Assembly: GCF_027474845.2 (NCBI RefSeq) | Contig: NZ_CP107031.2 | Span: forward strand, 2,432,501 to 2,496,500 | Length of the DNA: 64,000 nt | Direction of reading: 5' to 3' | DNA from: Maribacter aestuarii | GTDB lineage: Bacteria > Bacteroidota > Bacteroidia > Flavobacteriales > Flavobacteriaceae | In this document: positions 9,286-17,468 of the stretch, in pieces | How the letters are laid out: every line of letters begins with the position of its first letter | Position numbering within the stretch: position 1 is the first letter of the stretch | Notes under the pieces: generated by a model | The model's database searches: none | What the model was told of the DNA's origin: nothing | Seen by the model: the letters and a program-made list of their open reading frames with translations, nothing else | Position numbers and translations under genes: made by a program

Positions 9286-11031
9286 ATGGCGTCGCATTAC
9301 GAAGCACCTATACGAAAACCCCTAGTAGTTGGAGACAAAGGCTACCATGATGTCACAGTGGATATCGCCGCTCCTGTAGAAGGAAGGGCCAACAAGCATT
9401 GGTGGATAGTTTTCTCCATTGCCTTAGTGGCATTTTTATGGGGAGTAGGTTGTATCATCTATACGATTTCCACCGGTATCGGTACATGGGGATTGAATAA
9501 AACAGTTAATTGGGCCTGGGATATTACCAACTTTGTTTGGTGGGTAGGTATCGGCCATGCCGGAACTTTGATTTCTGCCGTACTCTTATTATTCCGTCAG
9601 AAATGGAGAATGGCAATTAACCGCTCTGCGGAGGCCATGACAATTTTCTCTGTAATCCAAGCAGGACTTTTCCCGATCATTCACATGGGTAGACCATGGT
9701 TGGCTTATTGGGTATTACCGATTCCGAACCAATTCGGTTCTTTATGGGTAAACTTTAACTCGCCTTTGCTTTGGGACGTTTTCGCTATTTCTACGTATCT
9801 ATCCGTTTCCTTGGTTTTTTGGTGGACAGGTTTGCTACCAGATTTTGCAATGATTCGGGATCGAGCGGTTTTACCGTTTCAGAAGAAAATATATAGTCTT
9901 TTAAGTTTTGGATGGAGTGGTCGTGCCAAGGATTGGCAACGGTTTGAAGAAGTTTCTTTGGTATTGGCTGGTTTGGCCACGCCACTGGTTCTTTCTGTAC
10001 ACACCATTGTATCCTTTGACTTTGCTACCTCTGTAATACCAGGATGGCATACTACGATATTCCCGCCCTATTTTGTGGCCGGTGCTATCTTTTCCGGTTT
10101 TGCAATGGTAAATACCTTGCTTATAATTATGAGAAAGGTGTGTAGCCTAGAAGCATACATTACTGTGCAGCATATCGAATTAATGAACATCGTAATCATG
10201 ATTACGGGTTCCATAGTAGGTTGTGCCTACATTACGGAGCTTTTTATGGCTTGGTACTCTGGTGTTGAATATGAACAATATGCTTTCTTGAACAGGGCAA
10301 CGGGACCTTATTGGTGGGCCTATTGGGCAATGATGACTTGTAATGTATTTTCCCCGCAGTTTATGTGGTTTAAAAAGTTACGTACCAGTATCATGTTCTC
10401 TTTCTTTATCTCTATTGTAGTAAACATAGGAATGTGGTTTGAGCGCTTCGTTATTATCGTAACCTCGTTACACAGGGATTATCTTCCATCTTCATGGACG
10501 ATGTTCTCTCCGACTTTTGTAGACATTGGAATTTTCATAGGTACCATAGGTTTCTTTTTTGTACTATTCTTATTGTATGCAAGAACGTTCCCGGTTATTG
10601 CTCAGGCAGAAGTAAAATCGATTTTAAAATCTTCTGGCGAGCGCTATAAAAATTTAAGGGATGCAGGGAAACCGCTTTATAATATCTCCACAAATAGGGT
10701 CGAAGTGGCTGAGCCTATCACGGATGATGTTTTGATGGGAGAAGTTGTTCCTACTGCGGGCGACAAGGTAGGCGTCAATGAGTTATTAAGTTCAATCGGA
10801 AAATTTGATTCTACAACGGAGACACCGGACGACTTGAAAAAAGTTAAGGGTATCGGTCCTCAGATGGAGGCCACCCTGAACGATATTGGAATTTTCACTT
10901 TTGCCCAAGTAGGTAGAATGACGGAAAGGGAATACAATTTATTGGACTCCATTACCGGAACTTTTCCAGGAAGAGCGCAACGTGATGACTGGGCGGGACA
11001 AGCAAGATTATTAAATAACAAGAAATACTAG
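9286..11031 (+). CDS. actC: Alternative complex III subunit ActC (NrfD/PsrC-like) with C-terminal helix-hairpin-helix extension
   Basis: ActC is the quinol-binding membrane subunit, with about ten membrane helices in the first 440 residues and typical NrfD-family stretches such as NWAWDITNFVWWVGIGHAG. Beyond the usual end the protein continues to 581 residues. Residues 515-577 form a separate small domain that starts DDLKKVKGIGP and contains ITGTFPGRAQRDDW. This resembles the helix-hairpin-helix domain found as a tail on ribosomal protein L21 and other Bacteroidota proteins. The frame is continuous and actD starts two bases after the stop, so this is not a neighbouring gene joined by error. 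The function of the tail is unknown. Confidence 0.93.
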   Translation: MASHYEAPIRKPLVVGDKGYHDVTVDIAAPVEGRANKHWWIVFSIALVAFLWGVGCIIYTISTGIGTWGLNKTVNWAWDITNFVWWVGIGHAGTLISAVLLLFRQKWRMAINRSAEAMTIFSVIQAGLFPIIHMGRPWLAYWVLPIPNQFGSLWVNFNSPLLWDVFAISTYLSVSLVFWWTGLLPDFAMIRDRAVLPFQKKIYSLLSFGWSGRAKDWQRFEEVSLVLAGLATPLVLSVHTIVSFDFATSVIPGWHTTIFPPYFVAGAIFSGFAMVNTLLIIMRKVCSLEAYITVQHIELMNIVIMITGSIVGCAYITELFMAWYSGVEYEQYAFLNRATGPYWWAYWAMMTCNVFSPQFMWFKKLRTSIMFSFFISIVVNIGMWFERFVIIVTSLHRDYLPSSWTMFSPTFVDIGIFIGTIGFFFVLFLLYARTFPVIAQAEVKSILKSSGERYKNLRDAGKPLYNISTNRVEVAEPITDDVLMGEVVPTAGDKVGVNELLSSIGKFDSTTETPDDLKKVKGIGPQMEATLNDIGIFTFAQVGRMTEREYNLLDSITGTFPGRAQRDDWAGQARLLNNKKY

Positions 11032-11033
11032 AT

Positions 11034-11564
11034 ATGGCATCAAAGGTTATTCAGGCTTTTTACAACGATGATGACGTGTTAATGCATGCCGTAAAGAAAG
11101 TAAAGGCGGCCAAGCATCATATTGAAGAAGTGTATTGCCCATTTCCGGTACATGGATTGGACAAAGCTATGGGATTGGCTCCAACACGTATTGCCATAAC
11201 ATCCTTTATGTACGGATGTGTGGGGCTGACCGTTGCCATTGTGATGATGAACTATATTATGATTGAGGATTGGCCACAAGATATTGGTGGTAAGCCAAGC
11301 TTCAGTTATATAGAAAATATGCCGGCATTCGTGCCTATTATGTTTGAGCTTACCGTATTTTTTGCGGCGCACTTAATGGTAATTACTTTTTATTTACGTA
11401 GTAGGTTGTGGCCGTTCAAAAAAGCTGAAAATCCAGATGTACGTACCACCGATGATCATTTTCTTATGGAGATAGAAATTCATGGCAACGAACAAGAATT
11501 AAAGGATTTATTGGCAGATACCGGAGCGGTGGAAATTAATATATCAGAAAAAAACAGTCATTGA
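11034..11564 (+). CDS. actD: Alternative complex III subunit ActD (DUF3341)
   Basis: This 176-residue protein has an N-terminal cytoplasmic DUF3341 part (residues 1-50), two membrane helices (about 52-77 and 98-121) and a charged C-terminal tail. ActD is a small structural subunit that packs against ActC and ActF. It begins two bases after actC and its stop codon lies just before the actE start, which fits strict co-translation of complex subunits. Confidence 0.93.
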   Translation: MASKVIQAFYNDDDVLMHAVKKVKAAKHHIEEVYCPFPVHGLDKAMGLAPTRIAITSFMYGCVGLTVAIVMMNYIMIEDWPQDIGGKPSFSYIENMPAFVPIMFELTVFFAAHLMVITFYLRSRLWPFKKAENPDVRTTDDHFLMEIEIHGNEQELKDLLADTGAVEINISEKNSH

Positions 11565-11566
11565 AT

Positions 11567-12127
11567 ATGAACAGTTTTAAGAAAATAGGAATTGTTATTT
11601 GCTTGATGTGGGCTTTCGTGGCCTGCCAAGATGACCGTAAACCAAACTATCAATACATGCCAAATATGTATGAACCTGTGGGTTACGAGACTTACGGTGA
11701 GGTGGATTTTTTACCATCTAATTCTGAAGCAATGATTCCGCCAGCGAATACGATAAATAGAGGTTGGTTGCCTTACGGTTATGAAAATACACCGGAGGGA
11801 AAGGAACTTGCCAGACTTAATGAAAGTCCATTGGATTCAATGATGGTTGAGGAGAATCTTGCGGTTGGAGGACAGTTGTATACCATCTACTGCGCCATTT
11901 GTCATGGTGACAAGGGAAATGGTCAAGGTTGGTTGGTTAAGCAAGAAAAAATATTAGGTGTTCCAAGTTATGATGATGCGGCTAGGAATATTACTGTAGG
12001 AACTACCTATCATACCTTGCAGTATGGTTTAAACTCCATGGGTTCCTACGCGTCTCAAATGGATACTAAGGAAATGTGGCAGGTATCTGAATATGTGATG
12101 AAGCTGAAAGAAGATTTAACGAAATAA
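11567..12127 (+). CDS. actE: Alternative complex III subunit ActE, monoheme cytochrome c lipoprotein
   Basis: ActE is the single-heme cytochrome c subunit at the exit side of the complex. From the ATG at 11567 the protein has 186 residues. A hydrophobic leader ends in FVAC with Cys20 as a likely lipidation site, and CAICH at about residues 109-113 binds heme c. A longer frame opens with TTG at 11561, but that codon overlaps the actD stop; the ATG two codons later gives a normal lipoprotein signal and is preferred. The usual Met axial ligand is plausibly in the YGLNSMGSY segment. Confidence 0.92.
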   Translation: MNSFKKIGIVICLMWAFVACQDDRKPNYQYMPNMYEPVGYETYGEVDFLPSNSEAMIPPANTINRGWLPYGYENTPEGKELARLNESPLDSMMVEENLAVGGQLYTIYCAICHGDKGNGQGWLVKQEKILGVPSYDDAARNITVGTTYHTLQYGLNSMGSYASQMDTKEMWQVSEYVMKLKEDLTK

Positions 12128-12142
12128 TAGGAAGCGAAAGGT

Positions 12143-13477
12143 ATGTATACATTCTCGAATAGACTTAAAATGGGCTCCATTATCTTAATGGTAGTTGGTG
12201 TATTGGGTATTGGATGGGGTTTTCTTGCTGCTCCCAGTACTGTAGAAGAGGCAAAAGCAATGGTAGCCGTAAGTCATGATGATGGGCATGGGGATGCACA
12301 TGAAGAAGATGCCGCTCATATGGGTGACCAAGGGCATGGCGTTGCTTCGGAGCATGGTGAGGAACACGGCACTTCGCATGATGAGCATTTATTACATCAG
12401 TTGCAGAATAAACCTTGGGCCGCTTTATATGTTGCCGCATTCTTTTTTATGATGATAGCCCTTGGTGTTTTGGCATTCTATGCTATTCAGAGAGCCGCCC
12501 AGGCCGGTTGGTCACCCTTGTTGTTTAGGGTAATGGAAGGTATTACTGCGTATTTGGTGCCTGGCGGTATTATTGTATTTGTGATTTTGGTATTATCCGT
12601 TTTACATATGAACCATCTCTTTGTTTGGATGGACCCGGAAGTGGTTGCCCATGACGAATTATTGATTGGTAAATCTGGATATCTGAATCCAACATTCTTT
12701 CTCATAAGAGCAGTTGTTTTCCTTGGTGGGTGGATTGCTTATCGCGAGTATTCCAGAAAATTATCTTTGAAGCAAGATGAATCTGATAACAACTCTAACT
12801 TCAAACTGAACTTTAGAATTTCAGCGGCGTTTTTAGTATTCTATTTAATTTCAGAATCTATCATGTCATGGGACTGGATAATGAGCGTTGATCCGCATTG
12901 GTTCAGCACACTATTCGGTTGGTACATTTTTGCAAGCATGTTCGTTTCTGGTATTACGGTCATTGCCATGGTTACTATTTATCTAAAATCCAAAGGATAT
13001 TTACCTGAAGTGAACGATAGTCACATCCATGATTTGGCAAAATTCATGTTCGGTATTAGTATCTTCTGGACGTACTTATGGTTCTCACAATTTATGTTGA
13101 TATGGTATTCCAATATTCCAGAGGAGGTAACCTATTATGTTACAAGAATAGAGGATTATAAATTACCTTTTTTCGGAATGGTGGCAATGAACTTTTTGTT
13201 TCCTGTTCTTTTATTAATGAATAGCGATTACAAGCGGGTGAACTGGTTTGTGGTAATGGCCGGTCTGGTAATTTTGGCAGGGCATTACATGGATATTTTT
13301 AATGCGATTATGCCATCTACTGTGGGAGACCAGTGGTATATTGGTATTCCGGAAATTGGTGCATTTTTGTTTTTTACCGGTTTCTTTATCTTTTGGGTAT
13401 TCAGGGCACTGACAACGGCACCTTTACAACCAAAGAGGAATCCGTTTATTGAGGAAAGTAGACACTTTCATTATTAG
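12143..13477 (+). CDS. actF: Alternative complex III subunit ActF (NrfD/PsrC-like) with histidine-rich loop
   Basis: This 444-residue integral membrane protein is the second NrfD-like subunit of Act and is thought to help with proton movement. About ten membrane helices are visible. Between the first and second helices, residues 45-85 contain ten histidines spaced among Asp, Glu and Gly. This is a strongly metal-binding composition and is probably exposed on the periplasmic side. The C-terminus ends SRHFHY. It lies 15 bases after actE and 36 bases before coxB. Confidence 0.93.
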   Translation: MYTFSNRLKMGSIILMVVGVLGIGWGFLAAPSTVEEAKAMVAVSHDDGHGDAHEEDAAHMGDQGHGVASEHGEEHGTSHDEHLLHQLQNKPWAALYVAAFFFMMIALGVLAFYAIQRAAQAGWSPLLFRVMEGITAYLVPGGIIVFVILVLSVLHMNHLFVWMDPEVVAHDELLIGKSGYLNPTFFLIRAVVFLGGWIAYREYSRKLSLKQDESDNNSNFKLNFRISAAFLVFYLISESIMSWDWIMSVDPHWFSTLFGWYIFASMFVSGITVIAMVTIYLKSKGYLPEVNDSHIHDLAKFMFGISIFWTYLWFSQFMLIWYSNIPEEVTYYVTRIEDYKLPFFGMVAMNFLFPVLLLMNSDYKRVNWFVVMAGLVILAGHYMDIFNAIMPSTVGDQWYIGIPEIGAFLFFTGFFIFWVFRALTTAPLQPKRNPFIEESRHFHY

Positions 13478-13513
13478 ATTACTGAGTTTTAAAGTATAAT
13501 ATTAAATCATACA

Positions 13514-14617
13514 ATGACTACATTATTAACTTTAGTTGTTTTAGTTCTAGTGGCAATTGCTATTTGGCAAATGACCAAGATGTTTGAATTATCACAACTC
13601 AAAACAAATAATTCTGAGGTAGCTTCGGATAAGGATAACAAGTACAATGGTTATTTGATGTTCGCCTTTCTCATATTTATTTATGCGATTACTATATTTA
13701 GTTTTTGGAAATATGGCAAGTTTTTATTGCCAGAGGCGGCTTCTGACCATGGTGCGGAATACGACTATTTGATGTTAGTTTCCTTTGTGATAATCTTTAT
13801 TACACAGACAATTACTCAAGCATTGTTGTACTATTTTGGCTATAAGTACAGAGGACAGAAAGGTAAAAAAGCTTTGTTTTACGCAGATAACGATCGTTTA
13901 GAGTTTATATGGACCATTATTCCGGTAATCGTATTATCAGGATTAATTCTTTGGGGACTGTATACCTGGACGAACATCATGGACGTAAACGATGAAGATG
14001 ACCCCTTAATAGTGGAATTGTACGCACAACAGTTCGTCTGGACGGCAAGATATGGTGGGGCTGATAATGTTTTGGGCGGAGCCAACGTAAGAATGATAGA
14101 TATAGACAAGGCAAATATTATGGGTCTAGATGAAGCGGATACATATGCTGCTGATGATATTATTGTAAGAGAATTACATCTTCCAGTGGGTAGAAAGGTA
14201 AACTTTAAAATGCGATCACAAGACGTTCTGCATTCGGCATATATGCCACATTTTAGGGCGCAAATGAATTGTGTTCCCGGTATGATTACTGAATTTTCAT
14301 TTACCCCTATTTATACTACAGAGGAGATGCGTCAAAACCCGGATGTAATGGATAAGGTTAAAAGAACTAATATCATTAGAGCAGAAAAATCGGCTTCTGG
14401 CGAAGAAGTTCTCGATCCTTGGGAGTTTGACTATATTTTACTTTGTAATAAAATATGTGGAAAATCACATTACAATATGCAGATGAAGATTATTGTGGAA
14501 ACGGAAGAAGAGTACAATGAGTGGATGTCAAATCAGGCGACATTTGCCGAAACAGTGCTCAAGGATGATTCCAATCCAGCGTTCAATACTGTGGAAGGAG
14601 CTTCGACAGGGCTATAG
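13514..14617 (+). CDS. coxB: Cytochrome c oxidase subunit II (CuA)
   Basis: Subunit II accepts electrons through a binuclear CuA centre. The 367-residue protein has an N-terminal hydrophobic segment, two further membrane helices (about 85-110 and 130-155), and a C-terminal cupredoxin domain. CuA ligands are visible as C311-N-K-I-C315-G-K-S-H319-Y-N-M322, together with the upstream His in DVLHSAYMPHF. The Glu usually found between the two cysteines (CxExC) is Lys here, which I recall as common in Bacteroidota. No cytochrome c domain is fused, which fits direct electron delivery from the Act complex. Confidence 0.95.
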   Translation: MTTLLTLVVLVLVAIAIWQMTKMFELSQLKTNNSEVASDKDNKYNGYLMFAFLIFIYAITIFSFWKYGKFLLPEAASDHGAEYDYLMLVSFVIIFITQTITQALLYYFGYKYRGQKGKKALFYADNDRLEFIWTIIPVIVLSGLILWGLYTWTNIMDVNDEDDPLIVELYAQQFVWTARYGGADNVLGGANVRMIDIDKANIMGLDEADTYAADDIIVRELHLPVGRKVNFKMRSQDVLHSAYMPHFRAQMNCVPGMITEFSFTPIYTTEEMRQNPDVMDKVKRTNIIRAEKSASGEEVLDPWEFDYILLCNKICGKSHYNMQMKIIVETEEEYNEWMSNQATFAETVLKDDSNPAFNTVEGASTGL

Positions 14618-14681
14618 GTTTGTACGTAAAATTTGAAAATTAGGCTAGAAAAAGAAGTTAAATAAAAAAAAGAATTGGATT

Positions 14682-16517
14682 ATGTCAGTAGTATCAGCAC
14701 ATACACATGTAGATGAACATGCACATGATGATCATGAACATCATCATCACAAAGAAACCTTTGTAACCAAATACATATTTAGTCAAGATCATAAAATGAT
14801 TGCCAAACAATACCTTATTTTAGGTGTTTTTGTAATGGGTTTCATAGGTATTGCAATGTCATTATTAATGAGAATGCAATTGGCCTGGCCTGGAGAGTCA
14901 TTTTTGGTCTTTGATACATTTCTGGGAAAATGGGCACCTGATGGTATAATGGATGCCGATATTTATTTGGCATTGGTAACCATGCACGGAACCATCATGG
15001 TCTTCTTTGTGCTTACGGCAGGATTAAGTGGAACCTTCAGTAATTTATTGATTCCGCTACAAATAGGTGCTCGTGATATGGCATCAGGATTTCTGAACAT
15101 GATATCCTTCTGGTTATTCTTTTTGGCCACCATGGTTATGATTTCTTCCCTTTTTGTTGAAGCAGGACCTGCAGCTGCTGGATGGACCATATATCCTCCA
15201 TTAAGTGCACTTCCTATGGCGCAACCTGGATCAGGAATGGGTATGACCTTATGGTTGGTCTCTATGGCCATTTTTATAGCCTCATCGCTTTTAGGTTCTT
15301 TGAACTATATCGTTACGGTCATTAACCTAAGAACAAAAGGCATGTCCATGACTAGATTGCCATTAACGATTTGGGCATTTTTCGTAACGGCTATTATTGG
15401 GGTTATTTCTTTTCCAGTTTTGCTCTCTGCTGCTTTGCTATTGATTATGGATAGAAGTTTTGGTACGTCATTCTTTCTATCGGATATTTTTATTCAAGGT
15501 GAAGTATTGCATTACCAAGGAGGTTCACCGGTCTTATACGAACACTTATTTTGGTTCTTAGGACATCCAGAGGTCTACATCGTTTTATTACCTGCATTGG
15601 GTATTACTTCGGAAGTAATGTCTACGAATGCGCGTAAGCCTATATTTGGTTATCGTGCCATGGTCGCTTCAATTTTGGCGATTGCATTCCTTTCTACAAT
15701 CGTATGGGGGCATCATATGTTCATTTCTGGAATGAACCCATTTTTAGGATCAGTATTTACTTTTACGACTTTATTAATTGCCATACCATCTGGAGTAAAG
15801 GCATTTAATTACATTACAACCTTGTGGAAGGGTAATTTACAATTGAATCCCGCTATGCTGTTTTCCATAGGATTGGTATCTACTTTCATTACCGGAGGTT
15901 TGACTGGAATCATCTTGGGAGATAGTACCTTGGATATTAACGTGCACGACACCTATTTCGTAGTGGCTCACTTTCACTTGGTAATGGGGATATCTGCCCT
16001 ATATGGTTTGTTTGCGGGAGTCTACCACTGGTTCCCTAAAATGTTTGAAGGTAAGATGTTGAATAAGAATCTGGGTTACGTTCATTTTTGGGTAACTGCT
16101 ATATGTGCTTATGGGATATTTTTCCCAATGCATTTTGTGGGCATGGCCGGTGTACCTAGAAGATATTATCAGAATACCGCATTCCCTATGTTCGATGAGC
16201 TGACCGATGTTCAAGTGCTAATGACTGTTTTTGCCCTAATTGCAGGTGCGGCCCAATTGGTATTTGTATATAATTTTATTCATAGCATTTTCTACGGTAA
16301 ACAGGGTGGCAAAAATCCCTGGAGTTCCAATACATTGGAGTGGACCACTGAAACCAAGCATATTCATGGAAACTGGGATGGTCCTATACCTGAGGTACAT
16401 CGTTGGGCATATGATTATAGCAAAGTGGATGCCGATGGTGAATATATAATACCAGGTCAGGATTATGTTCCACAACACATTCCTTTGCAGGAAGATGAGG
16501 AAGAGTTAAATCACTAG
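14682..16517 (+). CDS. coxA: Cytochrome c oxidase subunit I (heme a/a3-CuB)
   Basis: This 611-residue catalytic subunit reduces oxygen and pumps protons. The signature elements are all present: a heme a ligand in TMHGTIM, GWTIYPPLS, the active-site Tyr helix with FLGHPEVYIV (the Glu marks an A1-type D-channel enzyme), the CuB histidines in WGHHMF, and the heme ligands in VVAHFHLVMG. The N-terminus is unusual: nine His lie within residues 7-23 ahead of the first helix. The gene follows coxB by 64 bases and ends the act-cox operon at a strong terminator. Confidence 0.96.
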   Translation: MSVVSAHTHVDEHAHDDHEHHHHKETFVTKYIFSQDHKMIAKQYLILGVFVMGFIGIAMSLLMRMQLAWPGESFLVFDTFLGKWAPDGIMDADIYLALVTMHGTIMVFFVLTAGLSGTFSNLLIPLQIGARDMASGFLNMISFWLFFLATMVMISSLFVEAGPAAAGWTIYPPLSALPMAQPGSGMGMTLWLVSMAIFIASSLLGSLNYIVTVINLRTKGMSMTRLPLTIWAFFVTAIIGVISFPVLLSAALLLIMDRSFGTSFFLSDIFIQGEVLHYQGGSPVLYEHLFWFLGHPEVYIVLLPALGITSEVMSTNARKPIFGYRAMVASILAIAFLSTIVWGHHMFISGMNPFLGSVFTFTTLLIAIPSGVKAFNYITTLWKGNLQLNPAMLFSIGLVSTFITGGLTGIILGDSTLDINVHDTYFVVAHFHLVMGISALYGLFAGVYHWFPKMFEGKMLNKNLGYVHFWVTAICAYGIFFPMHFVGMAGVPRRYYQNTAFPMFDELTDVQVLMTVFALIAGAAQLVFVYNFIHSIFYGKQGGKNPWSSNTLEWTTETKHIHGNWDGPIPEVHRWAYDYSKVDADGEYIIPGQDYVPQHIPLQEDEEELNH

Positions 16518-16545
16518 ATTTGAAACTATATTTTAATTTAAAATG

Positions 16546-16572
16546 CCCAACTTTTAAAGTTGGGTATTTTTT
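16546..16572 (+). terminator. Intrinsic terminator after coxA
   Basis: CCCAACT at 16546-16552 pairs with AGTTGGG at 16558-16564, followed by an uninterrupted T tract. It lies about 30 bases after the coxA stop and marks the end of the operon. Confidence 0.85.
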
Positions 16573-16601
16573 TTGCATATGATTTAGATAAGTACATTCA
16601 T

Positions 16602-16620
16602 TACTTTTGTTATACTTTTG
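16602..16620 (+). promoter_or_regulatory. Candidate -7 elements for the GIN-domain gene
   Basis: TACTTTTG occurs twice, at 16602-16609 and 16613-16620, both matching TAnnTTTG. No good -33 TTTG lies at the right distance, so this is weak. The second copy would give a leader of about 16 bases to the ATG at 16641. Confidence 0.35.
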
Positions 16621-16640
16621 ATGCAATAATTGGAATTTAT

Positions 16641-17468
16641 ATGAAAAGAGTAGTTGTTCTAACGGTGCTAATGTTTTTGGGGCTCCAAACATTCGCTCAA
16701 CGCAAACCTAAAATAAAGGGAAATAAAAACGTGGTGGAGGTCAGGGAGAATTTGCCCGCTTTTAATGCCATCCAATTACATGATGATCTCGAAATCGTGC
16801 TACAAAAATCTTCCAATGAGGGTTATGCCTTAGAAGCGGACGATAACTTGATAGACGTTTTAAAATTCAAGGTAACCGATAGTATGCTTATCATTTCCTC
16901 CTTTTACAACATTACTGCAAAGAAAAAGCTGAATATCACGGTTTATTATACGGAATTGGATGCCTTAACAATGCGGAATGGTGAAATTAGTATGAAGGAT
17001 GTTATCTCCACGGATAAATTGGATGTTAATACTTATGGAACCTCTAGATTGGAATTGAACGCTACTGCAGATATCATCAATATTAATATGGAAGAAATAA
17101 GTTCAGGAGACTTCAACCTCGCCAGTGATTCTCTCAATTTGACTTTAAAGGACCGTATAGATGTGAAAATTTACGCGACCGGCGCGACGAATACCCTTTA
17201 TATGTATAAGAATGCATCTGCTAAAATGGAAGGTTCCGCAGATTTTTTAATGGCTAAATTATATGGAGATAGTAGTCTAAAAGCAGAAAAGTTAGAGACA
17301 ACAAAAACCGTATTGATTTCTGAGGATTCACCTAAAGCCCAGGTAAACGTACTAGAAGATTTTCAATTATCCTCTCGCGGATCTTCAAGAATCAGTTTAT
17401 TTGGTAATCCAAAAATTACCATTCTAGACTTTTTGGATACTTCTCAACTGAACAAGGAAGTGGATTAA
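16641..17468 (+). CDS. Secreted GIN-domain (DUF2807) protein
   Basis: From the ATG at 16641 this is a 275-residue protein with a signal peptide ending near TFAQ. The remainder is a repetitive beta-rich domain of the head-GIN/DUF2807 type: an opening segment (FNAIQLHDDLEIVLQKS) followed by repeated short strands alternating Asp/Ser/Leu patterns. Such proteins are abundant in Bacteroidota envelopes and have no defined biochemical role. A longer frame opens at 16560 inside the terminator and is rejected because it would put 27 residues before a clear signal peptide. The stop codon overlaps the convergent acyl-CoA oxidase stop. Confidence 0.82.
   Translation: MKRVVVLTVLMFLGLQTFAQRKPKIKGNKNVVEVRENLPAFNAIQLHDDLEIVLQKSSNEGYALEADDNLIDVLKFKVTDSMLIISSFYNITAKKKLNITVYYTELDALTMRNGEISMKDVISTDKLDVNTYGTSRLELNATADIININMEEISSGDFNLASDSLNLTLKDRIDVKIYATGATNTLYMYKNASAKMEGSADFLMAKLYGDSSLKAEKLETTKTVLISEDSPKAQVNVLEDFQLSSRGSSRISLFGNPKITILDFLDTSQLNKEVD

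Noticed and set aside
11561-11566. TTG start for actE two codons upstream of the ATG
   Set aside because: It overlaps the actD stop and adds only two residues; the ATG at 11567 gives a standard lipoprotein leader.
12180-12440. Minus-strand reading frame rich in His across the actF loop
   Set aside because: It is the reverse reading of the His/Asp-rich loop and has no family character; actF is certain here.
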